This document shows, piece after piece, positions 34,701 to 46,282 of a stretch of 64,000 nucleotides of DNA (the first letter of the stretch is position 1; each line of letters starts with the position of its first letter). Position numbers and translations under genes: made by a program. The notes beneath the pieces are model-generated. The model was not told the DNA's origin, ran no database searches, and saw only the letters and a list, made by a program, of their open reading frames with translations. The DNA lies in NCBI RefSeq assembly GCF_023343835.1, contig NC_064435.1, forward strand, positions 79,618,134 to 79,682,133, written 5' to 3'. The DNA comes from Lagopus muta (Eukaryota > Chordata > Aves > Galliformes > Phasianidae).

Positions 34701-37700
34701 TGAAAGGACACAATATATTCTCTTTCATCTAATTCACAGAGTGCTTACACACTTCCATCACATCAATACACTTCAACTGACTAGCAGTACACATCACGAA
34801 ACAATTGTAATGATGGCTTTCATGAAAGCAGCATAGGACCAAGCATTATTCTTATTTGCTAGCTAGCCATTTCAAAAGTCAAATATACATCCCATAGAGA
34901 TGAATCTTGATCTCACTTATTTCAGACTCTCCCCAGAGTTTAATATGACTATCTGGTTTGGACAAAAAGGGGCAGAAAAAATAAATAATCTATTAACATC
35001 TCACAGCAAACATTCCCAGCACATCACAGAACATAATGTAGCATTTATGCTGAAGCTACAGACCAGCAACATCCTCTCTGATTCCATTGAAAAAACCCTT
35101 AGAAAACAACAAACTTTTGTCACGCGCTTCCAAGTTAATTTAATAGGGGATGCCCCATCTGCTACTAAGTGGAAACGTGATGCGTTCACAACCCATAACA
35201 AGAAGTAATGCACATTAGGATACGAAAAAGACTCAGTTACAGGCTTCCACAGCAAATCCTCAGCAGAGGAATGGATTTAAATATCCTGGGGGGTGAGCCA
35301 GGAGCCACAGATCCAAGTATAAAACTCTGTCCTAATCCAGACGGTAAGATTATGTTTTGGATGGAGAGAGCCAGTGCTCTGAATTCTCTCCCTCCTGTCA
35401 CCCTGCTGCTCCTGCCATATGCTGCCACTTCTTTTCTTTACTATCAGAAGTGGCTAGGGTTTCTCTTCCCACCCCCTAAGCGCTTCATCCTCTCCCTGGC
35501 AGGCAGTCAATTCCTCAGGCTGTGCGCGTTAACACCCTGCAGCCCATAAAGTACTCACTCTGAGCTCTCGTCGCTGCTGCCAGTCGCAGAGCTGCTGTGC
35601 TGGTTGCCTTGGCCCAAAACTTGGACCCCTAAGGACTTGACGGCCCGCAGCAAAATTGCCTCCATCGCCTCAACTGAGAGCTTCTCCAGAACGATCACCC
35701 GGCAGCGGCTGAGAAGAGCGGCGTTGACCTGGAAGGACGGGTTTTCTGTTGTTGCTCCTATCAGAGTCACCGTCCCGCACTCGACGTGAGGAAGGAAAGT
35801 GTCCTGAGTATGGGAGGGAAGCAGAAACAACTGATTTCAATCAATGACAACCTGAAACATCCCATGTGAGTAGGCTACCTAGCATTTTCAAATACTTTCT
35901 TTTGCGTTGTGAGTCTTTGGGTTCCCTGCTGATGTGACAAATAACCTCACTGACAAGGCAGCTCATCTGCTCAGCTAATTAAATGATTTAATTTCATGCA
36001 CATGGTGAGCTGTTCACCTTGGTGATCCATTCTTGCAATGAGAATGACTCTACCAGCTAAAAAGGAAGCATCAAAAGTCTGTAAACTTTTAGTTTACTTA
36101 GGCAACTTCATTTTGTTGTGTGGCAAAAGAGGTAACATGAAAATGCCTTATCAAACATAACAAATAATGAGGCTGCTTCTAACTCTTTGAACCAATGTGT
36201 AGGGCTACAGTTCTCCATCTAATTCAATAGAACATCTCAGAAAACTACAGGAAGATCACAACACAGTTCCATATCCATGTCTTAGTTCCATAACCATGGA
36301 TGTATCCTTAACCGTCAGGACAGAATTTAAGCTTTCCATGGCATGACTAAAAGATATTATATGTAGGAAAAGAAATAGGAAACAAACAGCCAAGTAATGG
36401 CTGCAGCAACATACTGTCCCAAAGAACCATGCTATGCCTTTATTTTCTCTGTTATTGCAGAGAGAAGAGCACAGCATTAAAACAAACACTCTGTGCAAAT
36501 CTGCATTCCACACTTTTTAAAAAGCAACCTGGAATGTTATCACCATGGTGCAGGCTGAAATGAAGGTATGTACAGGAAATGTCACTAATATGGAGTAATA
36601 AAATTCCAGGAAAACGTCATCTAAAGCCCAGTACACAAATCAACTACAGGTACAGCTCAGCCTTTTCTTTCAATCTTTGAATCACAGGAACAGCACATCA
36701 ACGTCCGGCAGTTAGTTAGAGACATAAATACTGCATTACTTAATTCATTTACCACAAGCGTTAAAATTAAAATCAAAAGCCCAAAGTAAGTTATCATCTT
36801 AAGCAGGGAATTTCACAGATGTTCTGACAAAGGCTTTTTCCAAACAAGCAGTGCAACACAATACCTGCTGAGATTTATTGAACCGATGGATCTCGTCGAT
36901 AAAGAGAATGGTTCTTCTCTTGAAGAGTCTTTTTTCATTCTGGGCTTGGTTGATGACATCTCGAACATCATTTGTCTTGGCACTTGTGGCTGACAGTGTC
37001 ACAAACCTCATGCCTTTCTTTTTGCTGCTGTTGGCAATTATATGTGCGAGGGTAGTCTGAAAAAGCAGAAGGGGATAACTTTGTAACAAAAATCATTTGG
37101 GGCACAAAATAGTAATTTGAAGACAGTACATAAATAACAAAAACATATATTTTGGACACAGGGACAGTGCTGGCAGTTCAGAGAATAGGGTATTTTAGTT
37201 CATGCAACTGTAGCCCACAGCAGACTCAGAAACTTTCCGCTAGGAGTAGCTGCCAATTCCACACTGCATTTCTAAGGCTTGCACTTTTAAGCACCAGACC
37301 TACTCAGTCTTAACACTGAAAATGCCAGCAACGACAGCTGTCTCTTTCACCATTGAAGAAAAACTCTTCTCCAAAGACACAGCTGTCACGGGAGATGGGT
37401 TGACTGCAATTCACTGCACAATTATTCTGTAGAGTATTTTAAAGGATGAATAGCTGGTCTGAGATACCTGCAGAAGAGCTTACAGAGCTACTGCATTTAA
37501 GAAAGAAAAAGCTACATAAATGTTGTTACAGCTTTTTCTATTTCCACCACACATAAAAACTAAATTTGTCAAAAAGCAGCTCCCCACAAAAGAACGAGAG
37601 CACTGAAAAACTACATGCTTACTTCAGAAAATGTAGCTCAATCTAAACAGTCAAGAGTCATCAAGCCTGGGGTAGAAAAGGGTAGCTGCCTAAACAAACC

Positions 37701-40700
37701 ATTGGCTGGTTTCAGTAAGCAGCTCTGTTGTTCTTCTCTTCTTGTAGAACAGCTCTGTCACACTGTCATTTATTTATAGCACATTTCATTGCCCCCAGTA
37801 AAGCACAGAGGCAGCCTCCAGCACTACCTTGCAAGCAGATTCTCTACACCTGAACACAGGCACGGTCTTCAGACCTTCCATCACTCCTCTCAGGTGTATC
37901 TGCATGCCTTGAGCTGTATTACCTCCGTCTTAAAGTACTGCTAGAGAAAAACAGGCGTTTTCTCCATCACCCCACTTCTGTTAAAGGGGGAGGCGAGGAC
38001 ACTGGAGAGCCTCAGCAGCTGAGGAGCAGGACAGGTGCTGATAAAACTGCTTCAGAAGACATTCTAAGCACTGAGGTTAAAGCAGCAGGTGCTTCAAACC
38101 TGATCCTCTTGCAGAGAGACTGCAGAAGCCACCATCTATCAGACCACTGCCACTGGCAGTGTCCTAACAGTGCTGCTCTGTCTCTTTAAAGGATCTCCAC
38201 ATCTCTGATATGGCAACCAGCCTAAGATGGGACGGGGGTAACAAAGGGGAAAGATGTGTTATTATCTATCTTTGCTTTCGGTTTTGTAAGAGGTTCCTGT
38301 CTTCAGAAGACGTATCATTTCATGTCTTGATGTAAGACTTGAGCCAGATCCCCTCTTCTCTCTGGGAGCTCAAAGCAGCAGCCCTTCCCCTCCTGGGAAT
38401 GCTGCAGAAAACAAGACTGATATAAGCATTTTCCAGAGTGTTGTTCAAGCCTATAGACATCAGGGAGGGCTGGGAGACCAAAAAACAGAAAGAAGAACAA
38501 AAAAACCCCCAAAAAGTGACACTTGAAACCGTGCTAAGAAAACAAAACTCTAAGACTGAAGTTGGTGTTTCCTTACAAAAGGGACTTGATTCAGCATGTA
38601 TTCATGCCTCACCAGCACTGAAAGCAAGAAAACCCCCAATATATCAAATCTGAATATGAAAAGTGCACCACTTCTTTCTCTAACAGTAACAGTGGAGAGA
38701 GGAAAAAGTAGAATTTAATTTGCTATTCTTCTTATAGCACCACTTAAACTGATAACTCACACTTCATCAATATCAGGTGACATAGATGAAGAGATTTGTT
38801 AAGGTCAACACAAATCTAAATCGAGGCATTCAAGACTGCAGAGATCACTTTTTTTTTTCCCTGCACACAGGGTGAATGGCTTTTTCCACTGTATCATTCA
38901 GCACAACCTCCAGCAAGGGTCAAAAGTCAAAAGTTTTGCACGGTATCTCAGTACAAGCAAAGAAATTGATACTTGTAAGCCAAAAAGAAACTGAACCCTT
39001 GAGTTTTTCAGTCAGTCAAATCAGACAATCTTCAGATAAAATGTTTTACCATTTAAAAAAGTTAGAGGATACACAGGGATCTGTATTTCTACCCTTACTT
39101 TAGGAAAAAAAAAATATACAAAGAAATTTGTAGGGAAAGGACAAAGAAATCTGTTTGAAAGTTACCATTAAAACAAGGATCTATTTGACATCTGCTATGC
39201 GGTCCTCAGCCAGCATATAACCTCTCCCACTCTGCCAACTGCTGGGTCAGCAAAAGCTGCATTAATAATAACATACACTGTATTTCAAAAGCACTGCTTG
39301 ATGCAGACAGGCGCATTCTTGGCTTCTTCCCTCTATTCTCTACAGTCAATCATTTAGCCCATCAAACTGCTCATCAAATAGAGGTCAAGCCTACCCCATT
39401 CTTCTGTAACCCTATTATTTCCCATTATTCCATTTTTTCCCCTGCTTTTTCCTCAAGCAGAAGTCAGTATCACGCTACACCAAGAAACTCCAGATCTACA
39501 CACAGAACGCTTAGCTACTGAAACTCTTCTCCACTGCCCTGGAATTTTTTTCATGTCAACCCAAATGAGCATTTCTTTTCCCACCAGCTGCAACAAACAC
39601 AGATTTAAAAAAATAAAATAAAATAAAATACAAAAACAACTCAAGGAACAACAAAAAAGACACCAAAATAAAAAAAAAAACAAAACCAAAACAAACAAGC
39701 CACCCACCAATGAAACAAACCCACTCCCACAAACAGCGCTTCCAGGCTTTGGATTCAATGATTCTTACGGGCTCCTTTCAACTAGGGATATTCTATGATT
39801 CTGTGAATGAAACAGAAACCTTGAGCCAAGCACATCTCTCACTGCCAGAGCACACAGCTCAGATTTGATGTTCAGGTTAGTAGGATGTTAGCAGGGCAAG
39901 AACTCCCTCTGCAAGTATCCTTGATGGAGCAACTCTCTTTGAATTCAACCTAATTTCCCATTCTGTGTGCTACCATAATGTCACATTCGGGGCCAGAAGA
40001 ACACAGGAAAATGCAAGTACAAATAATACCTATCCTATTGATGCTGACATAAACTGACTTACCACTAAAACACAAGGAGTTGTTTACATTTCAGTAGTTC
40101 TTACTAGGTCATTAAACAACAAGCACTGCATTAGAAGCCCCATCTAGGTAGTAGGGGTCATACTGCCCAGCTCTTTTCAGAAAGAGAAGCAGAAAAACTT
40201 GGAAGAGCAACATATATAGTCAGACCATAGCAAAGAAAATTTCTGTCAAGAAGGTGTCTGTGAAACCTAATATAGTTAAATCATGTTACTGGAAGATCAG
40301 GTAGACTTTGTTTAAGGACCTGCCTATGGCTTCCTGTTCATGGTGTTTTTCCTTATTCATTCTTGAGTTGCATGAATTTGGCAAAACTGTTGCAGATATC
40401 ACTCATAGAAAACACACAGTCTTTCAGCTGTCACAACCTCACAGCCCTTTCATGTCTCTCAACCTCTTCTGGTTCTGATGAGCTGACATTCATACTGCAC
40501 TATATGCAAACAAGCTGTGGTGCAAGAACTCTCCCTTGCAGCTGGATAGACCCCACCCTAACAAGCTTATCCCAACCAGTCTGAAAGGGCATCCAGTCTG
40601 CTAAGGTATCTTCAAGTGACCAAAGCTGATGTGGTACCAGTGTACAGACTGCAGCACAGCACAAATTATTCCTGAGCATGGATAATCTGGCTGGCATCTA

Positions 40701-43700
40701 GGCTTCTCCACCAAGGGATTCTTCTGGTTTTTTCCACAGTGGAAATTACGCATGCAGTACTGATGACAAAAGATGGAGAAAGCCCAGTACAAAAACAGCA
40801 CAACAGGCCAGATACATCTACATACTTATAGAGTCTTCAATTAAGTTACCAGAGTTATGTTCTGGCATCCTGCTGCTCTCTGATTATAACTCGCCCTGTA
40901 TTTTCGCCTCTTCCTTATTCTGGACAGGATTTCCAAAGCTTTCTTTACTTACTGTTACCATCAACAGTTTTTTTCTCACCTTCAGCCCTCCTCTGAGGGC
41001 AGTGGGAGCCACGGCCATACTGTGCTTGATGACCAGTCACAGTAGGCCATGTGCAGTTTCACAGGCCTGAGATGGACACCATCACCAGCATCAGCCCCTG
41101 CAGGTGCCTGATGGGGAAGCAGCTCCCTGAGATAGAGCTTAAAACTGTCCTATCCAGCACCCCTGAGCTGAACCCACACTGTGCCACAAGAGACACAGGC
41201 AACACATCAGGTTATGCCTAAAGGAAATTGTCAGGACGGCTGATGAACGTGGCTCTGACACGCCTACTGAGATAAATGCAATCAGAAGTGGCAGCAGCTG
41301 GCACTTACATAAGGGCAGATGCTATTCTTACTCAACTTGTTTGGTTCCTCACACCCCAAATAGCCTACTGTGAGGCTACTGGAGGAGTAAAGTGTCACCA
41401 AACAACAGCAACAGCATGTGGCTTAGAGCACTTCCAGAATCCAAGTCAGACCAAGCATAAACAGAGGCAAGGTCACTGCACATCATTTCCTGAAATGGAG
41501 CAGTGTCTCCATTTGCTGCATCCAGGCTTGTTTCATTATATTCCAACTGCTTTACAAATATGCTGAGCTAATTCCAGTTTTGTCTTCCCACAGCACTACC
41601 CTACCTAAGTTATGCTGGGTTTAAACTGGCATAAGCAAAATTAGGCATCTGAAGACTTCACCTAGGCAACTGCAAAGATAAGCTTATTGTTCAGAGTTGT
41701 TCTGGACTCCATGCTTCTGTAAAAGACAGTACACATTTCCAGATAAAAATCTCATTTTCCATTTGCGCTGCATCTGATGCATCCTGACAAATGCCTTGAA
41801 TAAAAAGAAATACAAGGGTCCCCTTGAAATATAAACTCAGAGGTCATCTGATGGAAACTTCCAGGATAACTTGTGGGTGATTTTTTATGTTTTGCACTTG
41901 TATCAACATGGCATATTAACTTGGTACCAACTTGCATATGCAGACCCCAGAAAATCATGCATAAATGCTCTGTGTCCTATTAATTACAGGGAGCAAGTTC
42001 CAAACACGTTGCCTACATTTTTCCTTGTTAAATGGCATACACAAGAGGGAATGTTTATCGTATTTAAAACAGAACGTTCAGGTTTATAAGGCTTAAACTC
42101 TATCTGTGGCAGCAAAATTATTCTGTGCTCAAGTTACTCGTGTCCCCTCGCTAACTCTTTACTAAAATTGGTGCCCCATGGCAGACAAGCAAAAATCTAA
42201 ATCCCTGCATTAAGGTGTCATAAATCATAGTGCAGCATACTCAGATTACACCAGGATTCATGCAGGCTTTTAAAAATTTGCACAGTCAGGATGAACAAGC
42301 TAACTGTTCAGAAGTTAAAAACCACAGCATCTCTTTGAGGCAGCTTTTCTTCTTCTATTCTCTGTCTGGTCAGCTTACAGCAGAATTCACATTCACATAT
42401 TCAACACTAATAGTGCCAAAAGTAAAAACAGAAACAAAGAGACATAGCAAGCTCACCTATGAAGCAATCTGACTTCATAAAAAATTAAGGTGATAGATTA
42501 GAAGTACAAAGATCATGCTGTCCTGAAATAAGAAGGCTCATTACAAATGAAAACTCACAAGATAGTCAACTCACAACAGAAGTATCCTGGTTTTCATTGT
42601 GTTTCCTTGACTAGCCAAGTGCTCCAACAGCAAGTAAGATCAGAACACAATGTATTTTTAACTAGGTACCCAACTTTGATGTATTTCATAATAAAAATTC
42701 TCAGAAAGCATTCTTGATCTTCAGTGTCAAATACTGCATTTGATTCTCTTCTAGCTCAGATGAGAGCAGTCTGTCATGGCTCAGGGTGGAAAAGACCTTG
42801 AAGACCATCCAGCTCCAACTCTCCTGCTGTGGGCAGGGTTGCCAGCACAGAAGTCCAGACTGATAAATAATGTATACACGCATTTGACATCTGTCCCCAA
42901 GTATTAACTCCATGTCCACTCATTTTTTTACTTAGTCCTGCTTTACTCTTTCTAAAAGAAGTGCTGGTTAACATGTTATTTGGCTATAAAAATGGAGGAA
43001 AGTAGAGATGGGCAGCAATAAGCCAATTCCATGGGTAGCAGGAGAATGAAGAAGTTTAAGAAGTCCAAATGATCACCTTACAAAGCATGTCCAGATTTAG
43101 ATCAACATATTTAATCACATCCCACTTTTAGAGGCACCAAGCCTCTACTGTAAGGTTAATTTCTTTGATGGACAGAGCTTAGCACGTGAGCTTGCTCCAT
43201 TCGAAGCTAGACAATATGCAATTCTTTTTCAGTATTTTTCCTAGTGAAAAGGACTATGCTTAGTAGAAAAAGGTTTAGATATCAGTCCACGAGATCCTTA
43301 GACAGTGCTAATACTTATTTTTTCCTTCACAAGACCATTTAAATTTCAAATATTCATTTATGTGATTCTTTGTGTAAAAAGAAAATAGACCTGCTGTCAG
43401 TCAGTTCTCCAAGTGTTTCAGGTTACTTCTCCATGAAACATCTTCTTAGACATTTTATATATATTCATCCAAAATGGTACATGAAAAGAAGTAGGCAGGC
43501 AACCATGTACTCCTTTTTCTATCTTTAAGGGGATTAGTTTACTTTGCATGGACAGGAATTAATACCCAAGTGAAATACAGAACCCTCATATGACTTCAAT
43601 TCAACCACAACTCTAAAAGGACAGTCGTTATGCAAGTCATATGGCAAGTCTGATCAGTAGCAGAATTTAAGCTCAGCAAGTAGCAAGCTTACTAAACACA

Positions 43701-46011
43701 ACTGCACTCAAGGTGTATGAATAAGGAAGGTACACCACGGGTTAGTGAAAGTGACATGACAGGAAACAGATCACCCATTATCCAAAACCAATCTTAGCAA
43801 CACAGGGGGTTCCAAAAGTAGATCTGTAGCATCTGTAGCACAACAGTGAGCCGTCACCACCTCAAGAACAAGCTGTTCCATAGCCTTTCAGAACATCTGT
43901 AGACTCAGCAGAATACAACTAAAAGTCCACTGAGCTCAGTTGCTGTCCAGACACTGAATGTGACAATCACCTCAAAAACCCACAAAAACCTTTAGGAGCA
44001 CCATTTTTATGAGCTCCCTTCATCTTTCTTCACGAGAGGTGCTCCAGCCCTCTGATCACCGCTCTCCTCTGGACCCACTCCAACAGCTCCTTTACCTCAT
44101 CTACTGTTTTCTTTCTGGTTTATTTATCTTGCTGTTTTAAAGGAAGTAGCAATGGTGTACATTCACCAGCTGATTCTTTTCAGATGTGTGTTGTCTCGCC
44201 TGAACAACCTAATATATCACTGCCAACAGTATTAATCCATGTATCAACCACTCTCATACCTTCTTCTTATTAATTGTGATTAACTGGTATTATACAAACA
44301 TCACACACATGAAGTTGCTTTTTATCTTCAAAAGAAGTATACTGACAATGACAGGGTAGCAACTTGCTCTTAACTGCTTTGCTAGCATTAATTCATTAGT
44401 CATTATCTCACATATCCCACATTTGCTTTTACACACAGTCAAGACAACCACGTGCATATAATATGTAAAACTTAAAGCTGAGCACACATCAGACTGACAG
44501 AGCATGTATTTTACTTGCTTAGCTTCTCCCCCCTCAAATCCCAATATGAAATACAGGGAGAATGAGTCAAGCTGAGATCTTTGAGTGAACAAACTCAAGG
44601 CATTTATTTGGTCCTTCACTCACTCCAGTTGTGGATCCTTTCACTGCCATGCTGCACTACAGTGCCTTTTGGGATTTTATCAGCCTCTGTCCTTGGTATC
44701 TTAAAAGATGTAGGATACGAGAGTGCAGCAGTCAGAACCTGCAACTGGAAGATCAACTGATGGCTTGCATGCGTGAAGGTGGATGTGTGCCTAACAGAGC
44801 ACACCTAGCCAGTGTTGGCTGCCTTCCACACTGAAGTCTTATTCTGTCAGGAGACAGAACTTCTGCGCTAAAGCAAACCTGCGTTTGCAAGCTGTTATTG
44901 TAAGCTTACTTCATTTCCTATACATTTAGATATAAGGAAAAGTTTTTATTATGTGGGGGTGAAGCATTGGCATAGATTGCCCAGAGAGGTGGTGGATGCC
45001 CTGTGCCTGGAGTCACTCAAGGTCAGCCTGGACAGGGCTGTGAGCAACCTGATCTCACTGTAGGTGCTCCTGTTCATTGCAGGGGAGTTGGACTAAACAG
45101 CCTTTAAGGGGCCTTTCCAAATCAAATCCTATGATTCTATTCTGTTGCTGCTTTCAAGCTTCCCAGCTTCTACATTTATTTAATGGATTAGGAGTTTACT
45201 AGAAGAAGCCCATTGGCTGCAATGAACCTAATCTGGCCTGTGTAATCAAAGTCCAAGCTGCAGCGAATAGGGATGATGGGCGTGGGTTATGTTTTATTCT
45301 ACAAGTAAGCTACATTTTTCGTAATCTAAGTGCAAACTAGCGGACAGTCACCGCAGAAGCCAAGGTAACAGACAGGGAAAAAAAGTGAGCACAGACACGA
45401 GTCCCTCCCTTGGAGTCCACCAGCCTCGAAAATGAAGCCGGGCAGAGTGCAGGGCCCTGAGAGTGAGCCCAGCTCCAGCCGGCGCAGGGCCAGGCACTCA
45501 CCTTGCCGCAGCCCGGCGGTCCCCAGAGGATGATGGAGGGGATCTCGTGGGACTCCAGCAGGGACCGCAGCAGGGTGTGGGCGCCCAGCACTCGCTCCTG
45601 CCCCACGTAGTCCCGCAGCGTGTCCGGCCGCAGCCTGTCGGCCAGGGGCTGCCCCTCCAGCCGCTGCGCCACGCTCGCCCCGCGCAGCGCAGGCCCGCCG
45701 CCCTCCTGCGGCAGCTCGGCGGCATCTCCCCGCCCGGTCCCGCTCCTCCCGCCGGGGGCTCCCAGGCTCCGACCCCCGCGAAACAGGGAGAAAACGGGGG
45801 CGGCCGCCGGGCGGGCCTCCTCGGGCCGCTCCTCCGCTTCGCCGCACGACTTGGCGGAAGCGAGGCGCGGCCTCTTGGAAGGAGGCGAGCAGTCCCGCTG
45901 CGCCTCGCCCTCCGCGGCCTGCAAGCAGCGGTCCAAGTGCGCGTTGATGAGCGCGCCCGGCAGCTCCCGCAGGCACACGGGGCACGACACCCGCGCCCCC
46001 GCGCCCTCCAT
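22449..46011 (-). CDS. WRNIP1: WRNIP1, Werner helicase interacting protein 1 (AAA+ ATPase)
   Basis: Nuclear AAA+ ATPase of the RarA/Mgs1 family that acts at stalled replication forks and binds ubiquitin. The seven coding exons, in order, are 45502-46011, 36865-37056, 35559-35803, 26510-26739, 24082-24237, 23182-23261 and 22449-22724, all phase-compatible and bounded by GT/AG (562 aa). A UBZ zinc finger (C10, C13, H25, C29) lies at the N-terminus. Walker A GPPGCGK is at 164-170, split from TTLAHII by intron 1. Walker B ILFIDE is at 220-225 and sensor GATTEN at 250-255. The C-terminal RarA-type part follows. Human WRNIP1 has 665 aa; the deficit is mostly between the UBZ and the ATPase domain. 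Intron 3 hosts the second RING gene copy. Confidence 0.95.
23182..23261 (-). CDS. WRNIP1: WRNIP1 exon 6
   Basis: 80-bp exon encoding [19 protein letters not shown] and IGMPECE. The acceptor is GTTACAG and the donor GAG/GTAAAG. It is too short to stand out as a long open frame. Confidence 0.92.
24082..24237 (-). CDS. WRNIP1: WRNIP1 exon 5
   Basis: 156 bp encoding [18 protein letters not shown] and [15 protein letters not shown], a highly conserved RarA-family segment. Confidence 0.95.
25020..25370 (+). mobile_element. CR1 LINE fragment in WRNIP1 intron 4
   Basis: Forward CR1 ORF2-derived piece with GACAAGCTGCAGAAGTGGGC and GTGAAGGACTTGGGGGTCCT. It is truncated at both ends and lacks the 3' tail. 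Confidence 0.85.
26510..26739 (-). CDS. WRNIP1: WRNIP1 exon 4
   Basis: 230 bp encoding [19 protein letters not shown] and [16 protein letters not shown], the AAA+ lid region. The acceptor is TTGTTGCAG and the donor GTGAGT. Confidence 0.94.
27150..27357 (+). mobile_element. mariner (Galluhop-like) terminal fragment
   Basis: Reverse complement of the mariner end. It finishes AAATAAATAGGAGGCATTAT and TTTCAGAGCA and includes GTGCAGATTTTTACAAGTGT, matching the 57.6 kb element. About 200 bp remain, in WRNIP1 intron 3. Confidence 0.82.
28047..28500 (+). repeat. upstream homology block of the RING duplication (copy B side)
   Basis: The first half (28047-28290) matches 16970-17165 upstream of copy A. 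The second half (28303-28500) matches 32335-32510 at the head of the decayed third copy (AATGAAAAGCTGTAGCAAG-like words, TAATAAACCTTCTG). This block therefore joins sequences found separately at the other two copies. Confidence 0.7.
28501..29177. other. unmatched stretch between block and RING copy B
   Basis: About 0.68 kb with no match seen near copy A and no gene. A short reversed CR1-like patch (CAATCACTAAGG, ATCATCTAGTCCAAG) lies at 29115-29165, immediately before the gene-bearing unit. Confidence 0.55.
29510..29790 (+). promoter_or_regulatory. candidate promoter and first exon 1a, RING copy B
   Basis: Same layout as copy A: TGATGTCA, then CRE-like TGACGTCT at 29522-29529, then GC-rich sequence ending in a GCGCAG/GTAGGC donor near 29789. 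Confidence 0.4.
30165..30455 (+). promoter_or_regulatory. candidate promoter and first exon 1b, RING copy B
   Basis: CRE-like words, then a segment ending GGCAGAG/GTGAGT near 30455, with the acceptor CTCTTTTGCAG just before 30574. It mirrors copy A. Confidence 0.45.
30663..31610 (+). CDS. Topors-like RING-finger protein, copy B (nested in WRNIP1 intron 3)
   Basis: 315 aa, the same length as copy A and free of stops or frameshifts. The C3HC4 RING and the YSVRSDDDF motif are unchanged. I count 16 replacements against copy A, all from residue 98 onward, for example Ser to Asn at 98 and Trp to Arg three residues from the end. The reading frame is also open upstream to about 30342, but no in-frame ATG exists there, so the start is the Met of MDVASDW. 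Likely a ubiquitin ligase by family; whether it is expressed cannot be told from sequence. Its transcript would run against WRNIP1 pre-mRNA. Confidence 0.85.
   Translation: MDVASDWVCPICGQIREDVTYVTPCQHQLCYGCAIWWAYKKPSCAVCGHEITTIRYSVRSDDDFLECAVPQPAAHSDQDQGLQEEQGPAEPVLIPPEHNFPAEVWAAFFREHQGDLEPLLQWLQEEIQQQSSDDWWEVHAGQWTTMNFLCEHGLDEEALLQALQPITDGNVVPFVRRLIGTAAALYSPTIRHELDHQDSHAAGGREDGPAASTISSTSHLEPPTSGPGRSTSPAGPSAEELPSSSPGGPGRPSTATAPSAEEPQEEPGQAAAAGPSTQGRDRSSGGPRRPPKRKASSSRQDSSPPRKRRPRRRRR
31694..31703 (+). terminator. poly(A) signals, RING copy B
   Basis: The same overlapping AATAAA pair as in copy A, about 85 bp after the stop. Confidence 0.75.
32300..33175 (+). pseudogene. decayed third copy of the RING unit (3' half only)
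   Basis: Starts with sequence matching 28303-28500. It then jumps to a degraded version of the RING gene 3' end: CCAAGAGGAAGGCCAGTAAC and AGCAGAGGCCACCC answer CCAAAGAGGAAGGCCAGCAG and AAGAGGCGGCCCC of the intact copies. A relic AATAAAG lies at about 32793. The downstream flank follows (ACCCAGCTGGACAGGACC, CCTGCCCCTCTGCTCAG). The RING half is absent and no frame survives. Confidence 0.75.
33176..35558. other. WRNIP1 intron 3, remainder
   Basis: AT-rich intron with a poly-A run near 34052-34070. No exon, RNA gene or recognisable transposon was seen. Confidence 0.7.
35559..35803 (-). CDS. WRNIP1: WRNIP1 exon 3: sensor 1 and arginine finger region
   Basis: 245 bp encoding [22 protein letters not shown] and [13 protein letters not shown]. 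It ends in a Ser-rich linker and is split in phase 2 (donor GTGAGT). Confidence 0.94.
36865..37056 (-). CDS. WRNIP1: WRNIP1 exon 2: ATPase core with Walker B
   Basis: 64 codons, [14 protein letters not shown] through [15 protein letters not shown], almost identical to human. The acceptor is CTTTTTCAG and the donor CAG/GTATTG. Confidence 0.95.
39607..39631 (+). repeat. (AAAAT)n microsatellite in A-rich tract
   Basis: Several AAAAT units inside an A-rich stretch (about 39600-39710), just before a CR1 tail. Confidence 0.8.
39750..39808 (+). mobile_element. CR1 3' tail
   Basis: GGGCTCCTTTCAACTAGGGA followed by ATATTCTATGATTCTGTGA, the terminal portion of a forward CR1. Confidence 0.75.
42775..42915 (-). 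mobile_element. CR1 LINE fragment
   Basis: GTCATGGCTCAGGGTGGAAA, GACCTTGAAGACCATCCAGC and CCTGCTGTGGGCAGGGTTGC match the reversed CR1 3' end. Confidence 0.75.
44000..44098 (-). mobile_element. CR1 LINE fragment
   Basis: TTCTTCACGAGAGGTGCTCC and CTGGACCCACTCCAACAGCT are reversed CR1 ORF2-end sequence. Both ends are truncated. Confidence 0.8.
44935..45145 (+). mobile_element. CR1 LINE 3' fragment
   Basis: AGATTGCCCAGAGAGGTGGT, GGGAGTTGGACTAAACAG and AATCCTATGATTCTATTCTG: a forward CR1 3' end. Confidence 0.88.
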
Positions 46012-46260
46012 CGGTTCCCGCGGCGTCGTCGGGGCAGCGCCGGAGCGGGAAGCGAGGCGGCCCGTCCTCTGCACCCGCAGCCCTTCGGGAGCCGTAGTAC
46101 CGCCCCTAGCGGCGGGAGGACGTGCTCACTGCCGTCTCGTTCGGAGGCCTGTCGGCTCTCGGCGCTTCCTCGCCCTGCGCCGCGGCGATCGCGGCCCGGG
46201 CTGCACGGCCGTCGGAGGAAGGGCCTCGCCCGGGCGGCTGTTGAGTGCCCTAGGTAGAGG
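45480..46260. promoter_or_regulatory. WRNIP1: CpG island over WRNIP1 exon 1 and promoter
   Basis: About 0.8 kb very rich in CpG, spanning WRNIP1 exon 1 and about 250 bp upstream. The GC-rich 5' flank (46012-46260) probably holds the WRNIP1 transcription start and no TATA box was seen. Because MYLK4 is divergent, it could also serve that gene, though I found no MYLK4 first exon next to it. The long GC-rich frames on the + strand here are shadows of WRNIP1 exon 1. Confidence 0.7.
45502..46011 (-). CDS. WRNIP1: WRNIP1 exon 1: UBZ finger and Walker A
   Basis: 170 codons. The start is the Met of [14 protein letters not shown]. An upstream in-frame Met at 46074 would add 21 residues but lies before the conserved N-terminus. 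The donor is GGCAAG/GTGAGT. Confidence 0.93.
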
Positions 46261-46282
46261 TGGTCCTGCAGGGGGCCCGTTC

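Larger units (their letters stand above)
37057..45501 (-). other. WRNIP1 intron 1
   Basis: 8.4-kb intron. It contains short CR1 pieces near 39750, 42775, 44000 and 44935 and an (AAAAT)n tract near 39607. Otherwise I recognise nothing. Confidence 0.8.
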
